Shown here: positions 13,516-27,800 of the stretch, one piece after another
Numbering within the stretch: position 1 is the first letter of the stretch
Layout of the letters: every line of letters begins with the position of its first letter
Origin: Pithys albifrons albifrons
Lineage: Eukaryota; Chordata; Aves; Passeriformes; Thamnophilidae
Assembly (NCBI RefSeq): GCF_047495875.1
Contig: NC_092474.1
Span: 9,052,501-9,116,500 of the forward strand
Length of the DNA: 64,000 nucleotides
Direction of reading: 5' to 3'
Program-made: the position numbers and the translations under genes
The notes under the pieces: generated by a model
Told to the model about the DNA's origin: nothing
The model's database searches: none
What the model saw: the letters and a program-made list of their open reading frames with translations, nothing else

Positions 13516-14249
13516 AGAAGGCAAGAGACTGCCTGCACTCTTTCTCTGCTTTTTTGCATTTCCTTCTCCTCTGCCACCTCCCGGTTTTGTTTTTTTCCCC
13601 GTATTTTGGCTGCTCCTGAAGAACAGACAGAGCTGGACTTTTGCTCTTACAATATGGCCATTTTTGTAGTTCAAAACTAGAAAGGAAACCTGCTACACTG
13701 CAGTGCAGGGAACTAGTTTTGCCTTGCAGCCCACAGGTAATGCAGGGCACACTGAAATGAAGAGAACTAGGAGCCAAATGCCTAAAAGTGTGTGTGTGTT
13801 ATAAAATGCCTGGTTTCTTTGGTAAAATTCTGGCTTAAGAGGAAGCTGAGCTTGTTAAGGAAGCTGTAAGTCACTGCAATGTTTTGAATTATTTTTCACA
13901 CTGTGTCTGCTACAGTTGGTCGAATCACCTGATAATGCCCCTCACGAGCTGACTTGGTGTTTTTACTCGAGTAGTAGCGGCAGCTTGGGCTGGAATCTGA
14001 GGAGGGCTGCCCTCCATGGAGAGGGCTGGGGAGCACGACGGGGAGGGGAGAAGCAGAAAGGAGGCTGAAGAGAATGGAAGATGCCAAACCTCCTGTATAT
14101 GCACAAAGGCAGGAGAGTGTAATAGAGAGCAGGGCTTACAGTCCTGACTGCAGTGGCGACAGTCAGTTGGTATTTGGGAGGTGAAAAACTCGGTTTTACT
14201 TTTTGCTAGACGAGCGTACTGTAATACAGCAGTGCCTCCTGGCAGGGAG

Positions 14250-14430
14250 AGCAATGTAATGTAAAGCAACACCGCGTGGAAGAGCAGTTGGAGAGCTGTC
14301 AGAGCCGAGCAGCTTGGATCGCGTCCATGGGAGCTGGAGCCGGGAGCTCGCTGCGGCGTGGCATTCCCTGCCCGGCAGGAGCGCGGCCGCGGCAGGCTCG
14401 GCCCTCCGGAGGAGGCTGTGCTAGGCACAG
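14250..14430. promoter_or_regulatory. CpG-enriched pocket
   Basis: A short GC-rich segment with clustered CpGs, including a NotI-like GCGGCCGC core near 14382-14389, in otherwise CpG-poor sequence. It could be a small CpG island or the non-coding first exon of HIC2, but is too short to call alone. A long minus-strand open frame here is an effect of GC composition. Confidence 0.3.
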
Positions 14431-17130
14431 CTGGGAGAGTTTCGTTCTTTCCTTGGGAGACTTCTCTTCCAGCTCTCAGAGCCCTTCTGAGTTCACGTGC
14501 CAGGCAGCGCTGGGGCAGATGAATTTGTACCTGTTGGCTGTCACTGCCTGGCACACCTGAGTGCACGAGGCTGCCAGGAGGGTAGTGAAGGGCTGGAGCT
14601 CTCCAGAATGAGCTGCTGGGTCTGATCTGATGGGGCAAATGAGGGAGTACTGATTTTTTTTTTTCTTTCTGCCTCCTAACAGTTCATATTTCCAGAGTGC
14701 TTTGGTGCATGGCATTTGCTTTTATTCCAGTTTTTAGATTTTGGGTGTACTTAGCAATCTTAGTTGTGGTTTTTAAACCTCCCCCTTCTCCCTGCCCCCA
14801 GCATTTTTCTTCTCTTCCAAGTCCTCTGCCTCACTCTATGTATTGCTGTTATAAATTGCTTGGAATGATGGGTCCTGTTTCTTACTTGGAGCCTCTGGAT
14901 GCTATTAACAACTAATTGGTGGAAAAGCTTGTTTAAACATCACAACCCCACATTATTTTTTAAAATTGCCCTTTGAGGTGGCTGAAATGCTACTGAAAGA
15001 TTACTTTTCTTTAATACTGGACATGGAACTTCATTAGGGAAGGGAAATAGTATTCTTACTAGACTACTTCTGAGGTATCAAGTCTTTTAAAGGAGGGATG
15101 TGCAGTTTTATTCCCCTTGCTTGCTTCTCCCTCCACACCAGCAAAATGGATGTTTACAACAAGGAGCAAAGAAAGTTTACTGGTTTTATCCCTTCAGTGC
15201 CTCCAGACTTCCTTTTTCCAAACACCTGTAAGAATGGAATGATTCAGTCTGTTTGCCATCAATCCACAACTTGAGACCAGCACAACTGGTAAATGATCCA
15301 GGGAGGTTCATTCGAGGTCCAAGCTACACATGTGGCTGTTGTCCAGCATGGTGTAGGAGCAGGACACTGTGTCTAACACTGCGCTCCCTTTCCTGCTGTA
15401 ATCACATCAGTCAGATTACTGGGTGGTTAACCTGTGGTCATGGGTGAGCTTGACCAGTGTCCTCCACCATCCAGAAACCAGAGATCCACACACGATGCAC
15501 CTCACCCGGCTCAGGCTGCTGTGGGATTGGCTGAAGGGCCTCAGGTCCTGCTCAGGCTGTAAGTGAGGTGTGGTCTGTCACTGAGACACTGTGAGCCCAC
15601 CACCGGTTCCTCAGGTGACACTGGCATTCTTGTCACATGCTGGACACTGTCAGGCTGATGTCCTTGCTGGGTGGTGGCTCCTGACTTGAGCAAATGGTTC
15701 ACAGGATGCAGCAAATGCATGGACCTCTTACTCTCTGTGGGCACCCACACGTTGTTAGGAGAGAGCAGCTCATGAGCTCGTGGTGGGCCTCCTCACTAAT
15801 GAAGTGTTTGCTCCACAGAAATGCCATGGCCCTTCCCTGGAGGCTGTGGGAGCACAGCAGGGCTGAGCCCTGGCTGCCCAAAGGAAGGACTTCACTGCAG
15901 GTTCCCTAAGCCTGACAGGCAGCCAGGCCTGTGCTGGCAGTTACAGTGTGAATTTTATAACTGGAAGTGCTATCTTGGGAGGGAATAAACAAATAAGAAA
16001 CTTGGTGCAGAAGTGGCTTGAGAAATATTGTGGATTGTGAAGACGAAGTTGAATTTGGAAGAGGCATGGGGGGGTTTAATGAAAACCCATTTATTCTGCA
16101 CTTTTTGCATAACTGTGTTAGATCAGGTCTGTTCTCTGTTTCTCTGCCATCTTCCTGATTGCAAGTTAAGCTTTATTTTTTTAACCTGGCACGTGTATTA
16201 AGATTTTTTGGGGGAAAGAAAAGATTTTCCTCTAGTATAAATTACTGAACACAGTGTGGGCAGATGCAATCACAGCCTCTCAGTGTGTACACCAAGAAAA
16301 GGGAAGCAGACTGGGTACTGCAGGAAATGGAACCTCTGCTTTTAGTAGTCCTGGTTAGGAATTTGTGGGTTATTGTGCAAAAGTCAAGTGCTTTGTAGAT
16401 GGAATGACTAAAAGCTACTGAATTTAATGATCTTTTTAATAACAACAAAAGGAAGAGAAACTTGAAGTTACAATAGCTGCCTTAAACAATTTTCACAGAT
16501 CTCAGTGAACTTAGGTCTGTCTGTATTTAGGCACTGCTTGTCTTCTGCCAAAGGTTTAAGGAAAGGCAGAAAACTCAGTTGCAGAAAATCTGTCCCTGAG
16601 CATGAGGAGTAAAGAGTTTGTTCTGGCAGATGCAGCTGCTTTTGCAGGGAGACCTTCAGGCCATTTTTGCAAGTTTTTTTAAATATTACTTAATGCAGTA
16701 AAGGATTTCAGTTGAGAGAACAGTGAAAGCCTAAGAAATTTGTGATGCTTGTTTTCCTTTTCTAAGCTGGTGAATAAGAAACTAGATCTAATGGGAGGCA
16801 AACATCAGGTAGCTTTAGATTTTGAAGGACAAGGCAATGAGGATTCAGTTTTAAATCATCAGCTACAGCTTCATTAAAGAGTTAGTTGTAAATGTTAATC
16901 ATGTTTGGACTTAAAGGCTTAGTATGCTTGATACAAAGATGAAGTAAAAAATTCTCAGTGGATAGTTACTTTGACTTTTCGGGCACTATGATTCAAATGA
17001 GCAAAAAGAAATGGTTTAATAAAGTAATTGGCTTTTTATTAAAATAATAAAAGGAGGAAAAATGTCAGTTGGATAAACACCTGTAAAATGGAATAAATGT
17101 TTCAGCTGGAGTTTGTCCAGCTGTGGTTAG

Positions 17131-17184
17131 CAAAAAAAACCCCAAAAAACAAACAAACAAAAAAACCAAAAAAACCCCAACCAA
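17131..17184 (+). repeat. A/C-rich low-complexity tract
   Basis: A-runs broken by CCCC and AAAC units (CAAACAAACAA near 17149-17160). A simple low-complexity tract; no element boundary was seen on either side. Confidence 0.8.
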
Positions 17185-20029
17185 ATTGAGAGCAGGCTGT
17201 ATTTAGTTACAAATCAATATGGCTTAGCAGTTACCAACTACTGACCATCCTTTGTGAAAATAACTGGAGTGTAAGTGTAAAACAAGATTAAAATTGGGAG
17301 CTTTCAGTGACTTCTATTTAAATGCAGTCTTCCTCTACTGGTGGACACTATCTGGGTAAATAAATACATAAGTAAAGGCTGAGCTGCTGGCATGGCATTG
17401 CTGTGGCTTTTCCTGTAGTCCTGTGGTGGGATACACAGATAAGGGGAACTCCGAGTGTTCATGTACAAAGTCATTAACGTGACAGGTGGGCTCTTTTCCC
17501 CTCCCTTCCCCTCTCTCTCTCACCTCCATTACCCTCCCTCAAAATGGGGGCAAGTGACTTAAATTTGTCTTGTTTCACAAACTTCTCAGGGTGTGTGAGC
17601 CTGAAGACACCTCTGAACATAAATGCTCCTGGCTTCCTATTTTCCTGCCTTCTGTATCATTGGGAGAAACTGAAAGAGAGACCTAAAGAGGTTTTTCTTA
17701 TTTTACTCCTGGTCACATTGGGCACTGCAACTTTGAACATTAAAATTAATTATGGCCTTAGAGGCAGTCCAACAGTGAAATAGCTTGTAATTTATTTGAA
17801 CTCTGAAATTCCACTGGTTAAAGTTGTGTAAAACTTTCCAATAGTTTATTTATGTATTATTTTAAGAAAAAACACCTTAATTATGAGTCTGGTTCCTCAA
17901 TAAAAAAGGGCATCTATCTGGCTAATCACTGCTGTGCACTCCATCACTAATTTTCTCCTTAATGACAGTAGGATTTTTGTCATTTTCCCCCATAAAACTC
18001 CTCCAATTATCTAACGAATGTGTTTGATTTATGGGACACTCTCTAGGATTTTTGCCCCAAGACAGGCACGTCATGAAATAGCTGGAGGCTGGTGAAGAAC
18101 CTCAGTTGGATTAAAGGCTTGCAAGTACTGACAGGAGCAGGAGTTGAGTGCTTGGAGGACGGCCTGTACCTACAGAGGCTCGTGGACAGCTCTGGCTCAG
18201 CTCCTCCCACTGAAATGGGCTGGTTTGTTTTGCTCTCACATAGAAATTCAGACTTTGTGAGCCTCCAAGGCAAAGCCTGTGCTGCTGCCTCCCTCTGGGA
18301 ACACACAGCCTTGGGCATGCAGAGAGGCTGCTCATGAGAGGGCCTGGTTTTCCCAAAGTCTGAAAAATTTCTGTTTGTGGAAAAATGAAGGGAATCACTG
18401 CACTGCTGTGCTAAATGTGGGGAATTTTTAAAATGGGTTAGTAAATAATTGTGTCTGTGTTAAGTGTGTCACAATGTCACGGTTCCTGAAGTGCACTTTC
18501 TGTGTGTGGCACAGTTATGAAATTCAGCTGGGCTTCCATTTTTCTGCTGGGGCCACAGACCTGCTCTGGTGACTTGGTTTCAAGTTGCTGAGAAGGAGGG
18601 GACGATCGGCATTGTCAGATCTCATGACAAATGTGTGAAGCTCAGGGCTGTCACCAGCCTGGCTGTCCCCTGGCCAGGCAGTCACTGACACTGTGGCTGC
18701 CAAAGAATAAAGGAGATGTAAAGATTCTAAATTTTGGTTATGGGAGGCTGTTTAGCATTTAAACTCATGAGAACATGGGGTGGCATTTGCAACAGATGTT
18801 TGCCTGGTAATCAAGGACCCAGCATAAGAAATAGTTGGCTAAGGAGTTCACCTGTCAGTTATTGCTGATTTTTATGGCTATGGACTTGAGACCTCTTGAA
18901 AATGAGAAATGTCAGTAGTAAGAAGGATATGTGTTTTTGGGGGTGGAGGGATTTGGGGGCTTTGAGTTGCTGCTCATTGTTTGAGAATGAAGTGTGGTGG
19001 AATGGCTTTATTCTGGATTTATTTGAACAGAAATGTCCACTGAGATGAGCAGATGGCTGGGATGTCATTTCATTTCTGGCTTGCACTGGACTGATGAGTT
19101 GTGTTCATCGAACCCTCTGTATCACCCAGCCCTCAAGGGGTTATAAAGCAGAGGTGGACTGAAGAAGTTCTACCTACACCACTTGAGAAGAACATTTAGC
19201 TTGGCGCTGCCTTCATCCCCAGCGGCTGATGGTGATGCCTGCAGCTATTTACTGTAGGGGTGAGCACACAAACCTGATGTGAGCTCAAACCTGGAAGTCT
19301 GAATTAATTAACCAGTAGAATAACTAATGGATGTGGTAGATCCTCGTAAGTTAGGCCTTTCATCAAGATTGGTGCATGCATTCTCCCTCATGTACTTTCT
19401 CTCTTAAAAGCTGTTGCAAGAATTTTCTGTGGAAAATGAAGAAATCGGTGCTGCTCAGGAGGAGGAGAGGAGACCCTGCAGGGCCCTCACCCTCTGAGCC
19501 CCCCTGTGCTGCTCAGCAGCTCCTCACACCCCTTACAGCCCCAGCTCCCTGATGGGTACTGCGACATGCGTTTCAGGAGGAGGCATCGGGGCAGTTCTTG
19601 TGCTGAACGACACCTTTGTGTTGTGGTGCAGAGCTGCAGCTCACACCAAGGAGCTCTTTTCCTTGTACTGTCTGTGCCAATCATGGAGATAGGACACAAA
19701 AAGTGTCACTAATGCATTTGCTGCCATAAAAATGTTCTTATGAGCTGTTTCAGGGGCTCAGGCCAGCAGCTGGCATCCTCCATGGCTCGGTGATGAATTA
19801 GGCTGAAATTGCCAAGGGTTGTCTCTCTCTGTACTGACCAGGAGATGTATGAGGCTCGCTCTCCTTTGTCCTTCCTTCATCCTGCTTCAGCCATACCTGC
19901 CTTGTGCCCTCTCAGCATTTTCTACTTGGGAATGGCCGAGTGGACTTTGCTCTGGAGCCGTGCATCTTTTTTTTCTTTTTTTTTCTTTAATTTAAAGCAG
20001 GTTTTCACCATGTCCATTTGGCATAAATG

Positions 20030-20640
20030 GGCTGCGAATTTGCTGGTAATGAGAGCAGCGGAGGGAGAGAAAAGGACGCTTGGAGCCCTGCGTTGGTGCT
20101 GTGCTGGCACGGGGTGGGTGCAGCCCGGGGCACAGATGCTGGGAAGGGCAGGGCAGTGTCGCCGTGTCACCAGTCCTGTGTCCGAGGGGGCGGGCCGCGG
20201 CTCCCCCCGGGCGGGAGCTGCAGGATCCTGATCCCGCTGGGGCAGCCCCAGCTGGTATGCACTGTACTAATATAATCCCGCGGGGCCGTGCGACACAAGT
20301 GTGACAAGGGAGGTATTTAAGGAGACACACCTGTTCTGGGCCCGGGCTGGGGGACTGCATGCCTTGGCCATGGAGGGGTTTGGCGGAGCAGGGAAGGCTC
20401 TCGTTTTATCCACAGGAGGGCTTTGCTTTCTTGGTTCGCCCCCGTTTCGCGTTATTTTATAATTCCCTGGTGTTGTGCAACCCTGTGGCCCGTTAGCTGT
20501 TGCAAAGGCCGGGCTGGTGTTTGCATTTGAACTCGTTTTCCCGAAGTGTGTGATTCCAGAGCGATTAGCGGGAGAGAACAGCTTCTGGTCTGAGTGATGG
20601 TTTGGGTGTAACTGCTCCCAAGAAAGGGCAGAGAATTCGG
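20030..20640. promoter_or_regulatory. CpG-enriched segment, candidate HIC2 first exon or promoter
   Basis: CpGs are dense around 20160-20300 (about 12 in 140 bp) and continue more sparsely to 20640. The segment includes the GC-box-like GGGGCGGGCC at about 20188. It lies about 19 kb upstream of the coding exon. From memory, human HIC2 has a non-coding first exon tens of kilobases upstream. No splice donor stands out, so this is a candidate, not a call. Confidence 0.35.
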
Positions 20641-23600
20641 AGAATGTCATCTATGTGTGGGGCTGGGTTTTTCAGTCCTTCGGATAATTCAGGTTTTATG
20701 TTGTGTTTACCTGTATTTTTATTATAAGGCCTCTTTCTTGCAATTTGGAGCAGTAAATCACATCAAAGCCATACCATCTTACGAATTTTGTACAAAAATA
20801 TTTTGTTTCTTTGGTTTGAAATCTGAGTGCCTTTCCCTCTGTTCTTCCTGTCTGCCTCCCATCACAAAAATTGTTGTGAAACAGCTACTCTCCCTCCATA
20901 AGAAGAAGGAAGCAAATGGAAAATAAGTCTCATGGTTGTATAGTATAAGGAAAATAACTTGCTTAGGGTTTTATCTCTCTTTTTTAAGTAAATCTGACAC
21001 TTGTTTGGCAGAAGATAATTTTTTTTGCCATCAAAAAGGGGATGTATTACGATGAAGGCCAAAAAATGGTGGGGTCTGTCATATGACTTGATTCCATCTG
21101 TCTGCCTTGTCTTTCAAATAGAGTGGAATTTTTCTCTCAAACTTTGTGCCTTTTTTTGATGTGAATGTGAAATCTCCTAGTTTGCCTTGGTCTCCTTCCA
21201 TGTGGCCCTTCTTTCCATGAATTCCTGCTCTTGGTGAGGTGTTAAGTGCTTGTTGGTTTGGGACAGCTTCCAGGATTGGGGCCAAGGCTTCTCCTATACC
21301 TGATGGATTGTTGTGTGAAAATAGCAGCAACTGGACAGCTTTTTCTCTCGTCTTATTTAAAACAAAGTTTGCCAGTAAACATCCAGCGTGCCAGTTGTTT
21401 GTAGAACTGGTGTAATGGCTGGTGGAAATAAGGAAGAGAGTGGGACAGGAGTGTTTTGCTCTGGGACCTAGTTAGTTTGGGCAGTTTGGCATTCAGGGGC
21501 AAAGGGGTTATTCTCTTCTGTAACAGCTCTGCATTCTGAGTGGGGTGGACTGGAATAACTAGTCCCTGAGGGGACAACAGATTGTCCTTCTCAGAAACTT
21601 GAAAGTTGTTGGCAGAGGAGAAGATCCTGGGAATGGAGACCCCTCAGCTCCCCTGGCCAGTGGGGTATTGGCCCTTATGGCAAGGGGATATAAAGGTGTA
21701 TCTCTAGTGCTACCTGAGGGGTGGCTGCAGTGCAGGAGGAGCCTCCTCTCCTGCCTGGGAAAGCAGAGGTGCTGACCAAACCCATGTCCTCTTCAGAACC
21801 TTGTGCTGGTGTCCAGTTTGACCCAACCTGAAGCCTCAAATAGTTCTCCCTTGTGGGCAGACAGATTTTTGTACATGTGAATGTAGAAGTACCTTTGATT
21901 GTGCTACTAAGAGGCAGAATATCTTGTTGTAGAGGAAGCATCATCCCCATGTGGCTGTGGTGCCTCCCAGGCTGGCTTTGGCCCTCTGCACATCACCCCA
22001 TTTTGCTGCACAGCCAAAGCCAGACGTGGCCCCACTGTCCCTGAGAGCTGGTAATGGTGGGCTCTCTCCCACCCCTGTCCCTACTGGATTCTCCCAGAGT
22101 TAATAGATTTCCAATCAGAAACTGAAGAGATTTATTCTGGGTTGTTCTGGTGGGGGTTTTGGGTTTGATTGATTGTATTGGGTTCTTTTTTTCCCTTTTT
22201 TTGGGAGGGGGGTGGTGGTTTAGTTTAGTGGCTTTTTTTGTTCCTTAACTGCACCCTGCAAAATGTCCTGGCTGACTTGTTTCCAAATACTGGCATCTCC
22301 AGGGAAGGGGTTATAAATTGCTAATTTAAAGCCTGCAACAGGATAATTAACTAACCAGTTTGATGTAAATGGCTTAATGGGGCTTTACTAGCCCCTTTGA
22401 ACTTAAAGCAGCACTAAAAAGTAAACTGTAAATACCTTCAAGGAAAGTACTGGCATGTTTGAATGTGGGGCTGCTTGGCTGTAAGGAGCGAGTCTGCCCG
22501 ACTTGCCAGGATTCCAGTGGCCTGTGTGACAGCAAACATGACAAGGGGTGAGGGGACCAACCAGGCACCCCTTGGGGAAGGCTCTGCAACCACCCTGGTG
22601 CTTCAGGAAGCACACACACACTGATATATCAGGCTTTCAAACCTGCCCTGCCTGCTTTGGAAAATTTAAATCACAACCTCACTTTAAATGCAACTGTAAT
22701 GAATTTCATCAGGATTGAAGGGGAAGAGAAAACAACAAAAACCCCAAAACCCTGAGGGGGAGGCAGCCACTACAGTCCACCCTAATTTTCCTGCAGCTCT
22801 ATTTGCATTTAGGTCTTTTGGCAAGTCCAGGCAGAAACACTGACTACACTTTGTTACCCACTGAATCTGCTGAGACAAAGTACCTCAGCCCTGCAGCAGA
22901 TTCCAGTTTCTGATGCATTTGGGGGACTTTTGGGGGAACCTCTAAACTTTCATTCTTTCTGGACTGTTACAAAGTTCCAAGGGATTAAGTCAACAATAAT
23001 TAATGGTCTGGAAATGAAGATCATTACAAAGTGGAAGAATCTTGTACAGTTAGGCATTGATCTCGCTTCTAACTATGGAAACTGGGATGTTGGAAAGGGG
23101 AATTCCGGGCCTAAATGCAGGACCATTCCCGTCTGTTTGTGCCTCTGTGGGAGAGAAGCCCCTCCTGGCCCCAGTGGTCTCTGCTCCACCTCCTCCTTGT
23201 CTGTGCACCATGCAGTGCTGGCAACAATTCCAGCAGCTTTCTTCTCATTGTTCCTCTGTCTCACCACCATCCTTCACCTCTTGCCAGCAGCCTCCCTGGG
23301 TACTGGAGGATGTTTTGGAGGCTGGAGCACAATCCTCAGTTGCTGCTGTGACCTCTGACACAGGGGATTTGGCTTTACAGCCAGCTTTGTTGAGGAGTGT
23401 TCCTGATCCTTGGCTGTGCTTTGCTGCCTGCCCTGCTGTGCTGCCCCTGAAGACTGTGAGGTTGAGCCAGACCAGGGCTGATGCAGGAAGAGGGCAAGGC
23501 CTGACCTTTTTGGTGGTGGCCCTGACTTGGAGGCCCCAAAACAGATCATGATGCCTCATCCTCTGTAATGATGGCTCTATTTTGCTGTGGTTTGTTTGGG

Positions 23601-24414
23601 GATTTTTGTTTCCAGCTGGGAAAATAATGGGAAATAACATACCATTGGCAGTGTTAGTGCTGACCTTAAAAAAGAGCAGCATAAAAGCACTGAAATCTGT
23701 TGCAGAGGGCAGTGATGCAGAAGTGCTACATCTTATTTTAAAAGCCATGTCTGCCACAGGATTCAGCCCCGTGCTCTAATGGTTCAGGTGTCTGCTGTGT
23801 GCAGGGACCAAAATGCTCTACTGTGGCCTTTAGAAGGGGAGGTAATAACATGGCACTGTGCTCTTCCTGCTGACTGAAGCAGTTGGCACCATGGCACTGC
23901 CTGCTTGCTGTGTGTGGGTGGGAACACAGCACAGGAGTAATTTGGGGTTGATGGTGTTGGCAGGGATCTGCCAGCAGAGCTTGCCCAGCTGCCTGTGCTG
24001 TAGCTGTTAGTGCTGTACTTTTATAAGCACTAACCTACATCACATTTAAAAGAATTCAAATCACCTACATTATTAGAGGGAGTTGCAAGCAGAAGAGCTC
24101 TGTGCACAGGCAGTGCTGGTGGCTGGATACTCCTCCAAGGAGCACCACAGCACCTCAGTGTGCCAGCTCTGCTATCTTGGCATCTGACTGGGAAATGCAA
24201 ATACTTAGTCTTAATCCATCATTCCCACACGCTGACATGTATCCAAGGGGAACTTCTGTGAATGTTGTTGTTATTTCCATCTAATTTCAGCTGCTGCTTT
24301 GCTTCCCAGCACCTCCCCACCATGTGTCTGAGTGTAGTGTCGTCCAGGCATTTTATGCCAGAGCTTTGGGATTTGTTTCCCTCGTGGAGAGGCAAGAAGG
24401 CATCAGTGTGTGTC

Positions 24415-24810
24415 TGTGTCAGATCTGGATGAGGGGATCGAGGGCACCCCCAGTAAGTTCCCCCGTGACACAGAGGTGGGTGGGAATGTTGATGTGCTGG
24501 AGGGCAGGAAGGCTCTGCAGAGGAATCCTGGGGGTAACAAGTACCAAGCAATGGGACAAGAGAAAATGGCCTCAGGTTGCATCAGGGAAGGGTTAGGTTG
24601 GGGAAATTAAGGAAAGTTTCTTGGTGGAAAGGGTCACCAAGCATTGGAACAGGCTGCTCAAGGAAGTGGTGGAATGGCCATCCCTGGAGGTGGTCACAGG
24701 CTGTGTGGATGTGGCACTTGGGGGCATGTTTAATAGTGGACTTGGCAGTGCTGGGTTAATGGATGGACTTGATCTTAAAGGTCTTCTCGCTCTTAAATGA
24801 TTCTGTGTGC
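24415..24810 (+). mobile_element. CR1 LINE fragment, 3' end, internally deleted
   Basis: The left part (about 24415-24525) translates to a degraded end of the CR1 reverse transcriptase (DLDEGIEGT...KF...GG...VDVLEGRKALQR). The polymerase acidic-pair position now reads FPRD, so the catalytic site is lost. The right part (about 24560-24810) matches the CR1 3' region: a GGTTAGGTTGG-like stretch, then GGAACAGGCTGCTCAAGGAAG, ending in GATCTTAAAGGTCTTCTCGC and ATGATTCTGTG. The segment between these is deleted relative to a typical CR1. It is an inactive 5'-truncated copy. Confidence 0.85.
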
Positions 24811-27800
24811 AGCAGAGGAACAAACCCTGTGAGTGGAGTGGCTGGGGTGGTTTTTGAGACTCTTCTCTTTCTAATCCCCCTCCAAGAAACCCTTCTACTG
24901 ATTTTTAGATTCCTCACTAAATCCATTAAATAATATGATAAATTAAAAACCAAATTACCAAAAAAACCTTTCTCCCACTCCTCAGGAAAATAAAATTAAG
25001 TTAAAGAAAAAATGGATTGCAGTAATCATCCCGCTTTTCACATAAGAGGTGGATCAGTGTTGCAACTCCTTTCTGATGTACTTTATGAATCTTCTAAGCA
25101 TACTTCTGTCTTTTTATAATGAAAGCTTTACACAAAAAAGTATGTATCATAGAAGGAAGAAATAATAAGAATAATCATATGAAGAACGATAGTGTGACTA
25201 AGATTTCTACTGTGTCATTCATCCTACTGAAAGACCCAAACTCATCAGTCATTTCTGGGCACCTCAGTAAGTTCAGCAAGTAAGTCCTGTTTGAAGCTTT
25301 GCTTATCCCTCAGGGGCCCAGCAGGATCTGGGAAGAAGTTACATTTGCAAAATGGCAAAGCAGAATTGATTTTCTCAGTAATTTCACTATTTGTTATGAA
25401 TAACTGTCTTTTAAAAAACCTCCAACAATAATCCCCCTTCTAACACACCTTTGGTTTTGAAACCCACCAGACCTGACATCTACGTTTGGTTTGTTGGCTT
25501 GAGAGTAACAGGGAAAATGTGAGTATTAAACCCTGGGCCAGGACTCTTGACTCCAGCTATTGCCAGAGAGAGAACAAGTGATGTGTAACGGTGCTTTCCT
25601 GACCTTCCTCTGGTTTTAGAAACATGAAAAATTTCATCTGTGCTTTTTTTCCCCCATGGCTGTTGCAAATAATGAAAGTTGTGTGAAAATTAGAACATAA
25701 TGAAGACAAATTTTAAAGTGGTGCCTGCTGCAGGTCTTGGGTGTGTTTTCTGAATTGCCTCCTGCTTAGAGAGCAGCTGGAAAACCCAAGTCCTTTTCCA
25801 ACATGTCAAAACTGACTTTTCCAAAGGATTCAGTAGCTGTGCCAAAGCCCCTTCCCATCTGTAAGCAAAGGCACACTATTGGGCTGTCTGTTCTGGGCCA
25901 GCACTTGCACATGCAGCTGGCTCTATTAAATCAATTTGATGAATTACTATATACTTTTTAATTTTTCTACAGGCAGGTCCCTGCTATTTCTTGCCTGCAC
26001 AAGATTAAACGAGCTTTTACATTACATACCCTGTTATAAGACTTTGATTGCCTGGGATGGGTCTGTGTCTGCTCCTGGAGGGGCCTGGGGATTTGAGATT
26101 ATTGTCAGACTTCTTACACGAGGTAACAGAGAAAGAAACTGTCTCAAAACCATGTCAGCATCTGTGATGGAGGATAGCTTGGGATAAGAAGGATGCTACC
26201 TGTGCACCTTATTCAGGTTCTTTACAGGAATTGACTTGTTTGGTTTGGGATTTTGAGGTGGTTTTCTCTGCTGTTAAAACATCCTCTTCGAGTGAGGTGC
26301 CTGCCCAGAAAATGCCTGGAGAAGGGAACAGATTAACCCTGGATGGGCTGATGTGGTGGGTCAGAGAAAGCTTCCCTGTGGCTGCTGAGGCTGAGCCTCA
26401 GGGTGTGAGTGTTTTCAAGCACCTGCACTGTGGCGCAACAATGGCACGATTGATTCAGTCCCTCTCCGTGACAGGAGTGCTCGTGGCTGAATAATGGGCA
26501 GCCGAGGGGCAGGGGCTGGGTACAGGTGTTTGGGAATGCCAAGACAGAGGCTTTGCTCCAAATGTACCCTCACTGAACATGTTTTCTGCATCCTCTGGGC
26601 ATCTCTTGCTGTCATATTAGAGGGCTCTGCTGGAAGTGGTAAGGATGGAAGAATTTATTTTCTCTTTCCATTCCAAGGTGTGGTATCAGTGTTTGTTGTG
26701 GCTGTTAGCAGTAGTTTGTATGTGTATTACTCCTTGGGCCAGATGCTGATCCTATTTATGTAGCTATAAAACTGCTGTGTTGTCTCATCTGCGTTAGAGA
26801 AGTTTCACTCTCTGGCTGTTTTGGTTTTTATGTTTTGGTTCTATTTGGTTGTTTTGTTTTTTTTCTTTAACCGCTTTCCTTGCTGAGAGGGGAGAGCTCC
26901 ATGGGAAGTGATCCAGCAAACTTTTAAAATAACCTTCTAGTGTGGGTTTGTTGGGGGTTTGTTTGTTTGGGGTTTGTTTGGGGTTTTTTTTAACTCTTGT
27001 TCAAGCTTTTAAATATGTGAATTACTTGTGAATTCTGAGTGCCTCTGAAACCTGCCAGCCAAGCCCAAGCCTTGCAGGAGGTGTGGCCACATTTGTGTCT
27101 CAGAGCTCTCTGGCACAGACACCTGGTACACCTGTGTCTCCTGCTGGTTTCAGTGCTGTCACAACTTCACCCCTCATGCCTGTTTCTCTGGTACCTCCTG
27201 TTTTTCCCAAGGTTATCTTCTAAGAATAGAATCTGCTCCAGATTTTCACTCCCCCACACCCATCCTGAGAAGAATAATTACCAACGAGATGGTTTTAATA
27301 ATGCTGAAAGAAAGAGGGTTGTGCATTCTGCTCTGCTCTTTGAGGCTTTTTTTTCTGATGGGAAAAAATGCACAAATTGCCTTGTAATTTCCTTGGGTGA
27401 CAAATGTAAAGAGAGTAGCTTTTGAAATAGTTAAGCTTGAGTATTTAAACATCTGATAAATCATGGGTTATCTGAAGAATAAAATTGTAAATGTTTTGGC
27501 ACCAGCAGAGTTCCAAGCAAAGGTCTCAATCTGAGTATAAAATCTCGTAATTACCTTAATTGTTGCTAGACTGGTGGAGGTGACTGTGTTCACCTGTCCA
27601 GAAGCCAAAGCCATGCTACACCCAGGGGAGCAGAGATGCTTTGGGTGATGCAGGTACCTGTCAGCAACAATACAGCAGCCAGAAATGCAAATGTTTAGAA
27701 AAGGATTCATAAGGCAGAAAAAATAATCTGTAAAATTAAGAATTAGCTGAATGAAAGCATGTAAGGGATTGAGTGGATGATGGTGACTTTACTGTCCTCT

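Larger units (their letters stand above)
14431..24414. other. Non-coding stretch with the 20-kb CpG segment
   Basis: Apart from the A/C tract (17131) and the CpG-enriched segment (20030-20640) I see nothing definite. 22130-22250 is G/T-rich and 24000-24400 is unremarkable. Open frames show no known domain. Confidence 0.5.

Noticed and set aside
13925..14638. 237-codon open frame on -
   Set aside because: Explained by the local GC-rich, CpG-enriched composition; no domain and no homologue recognised.
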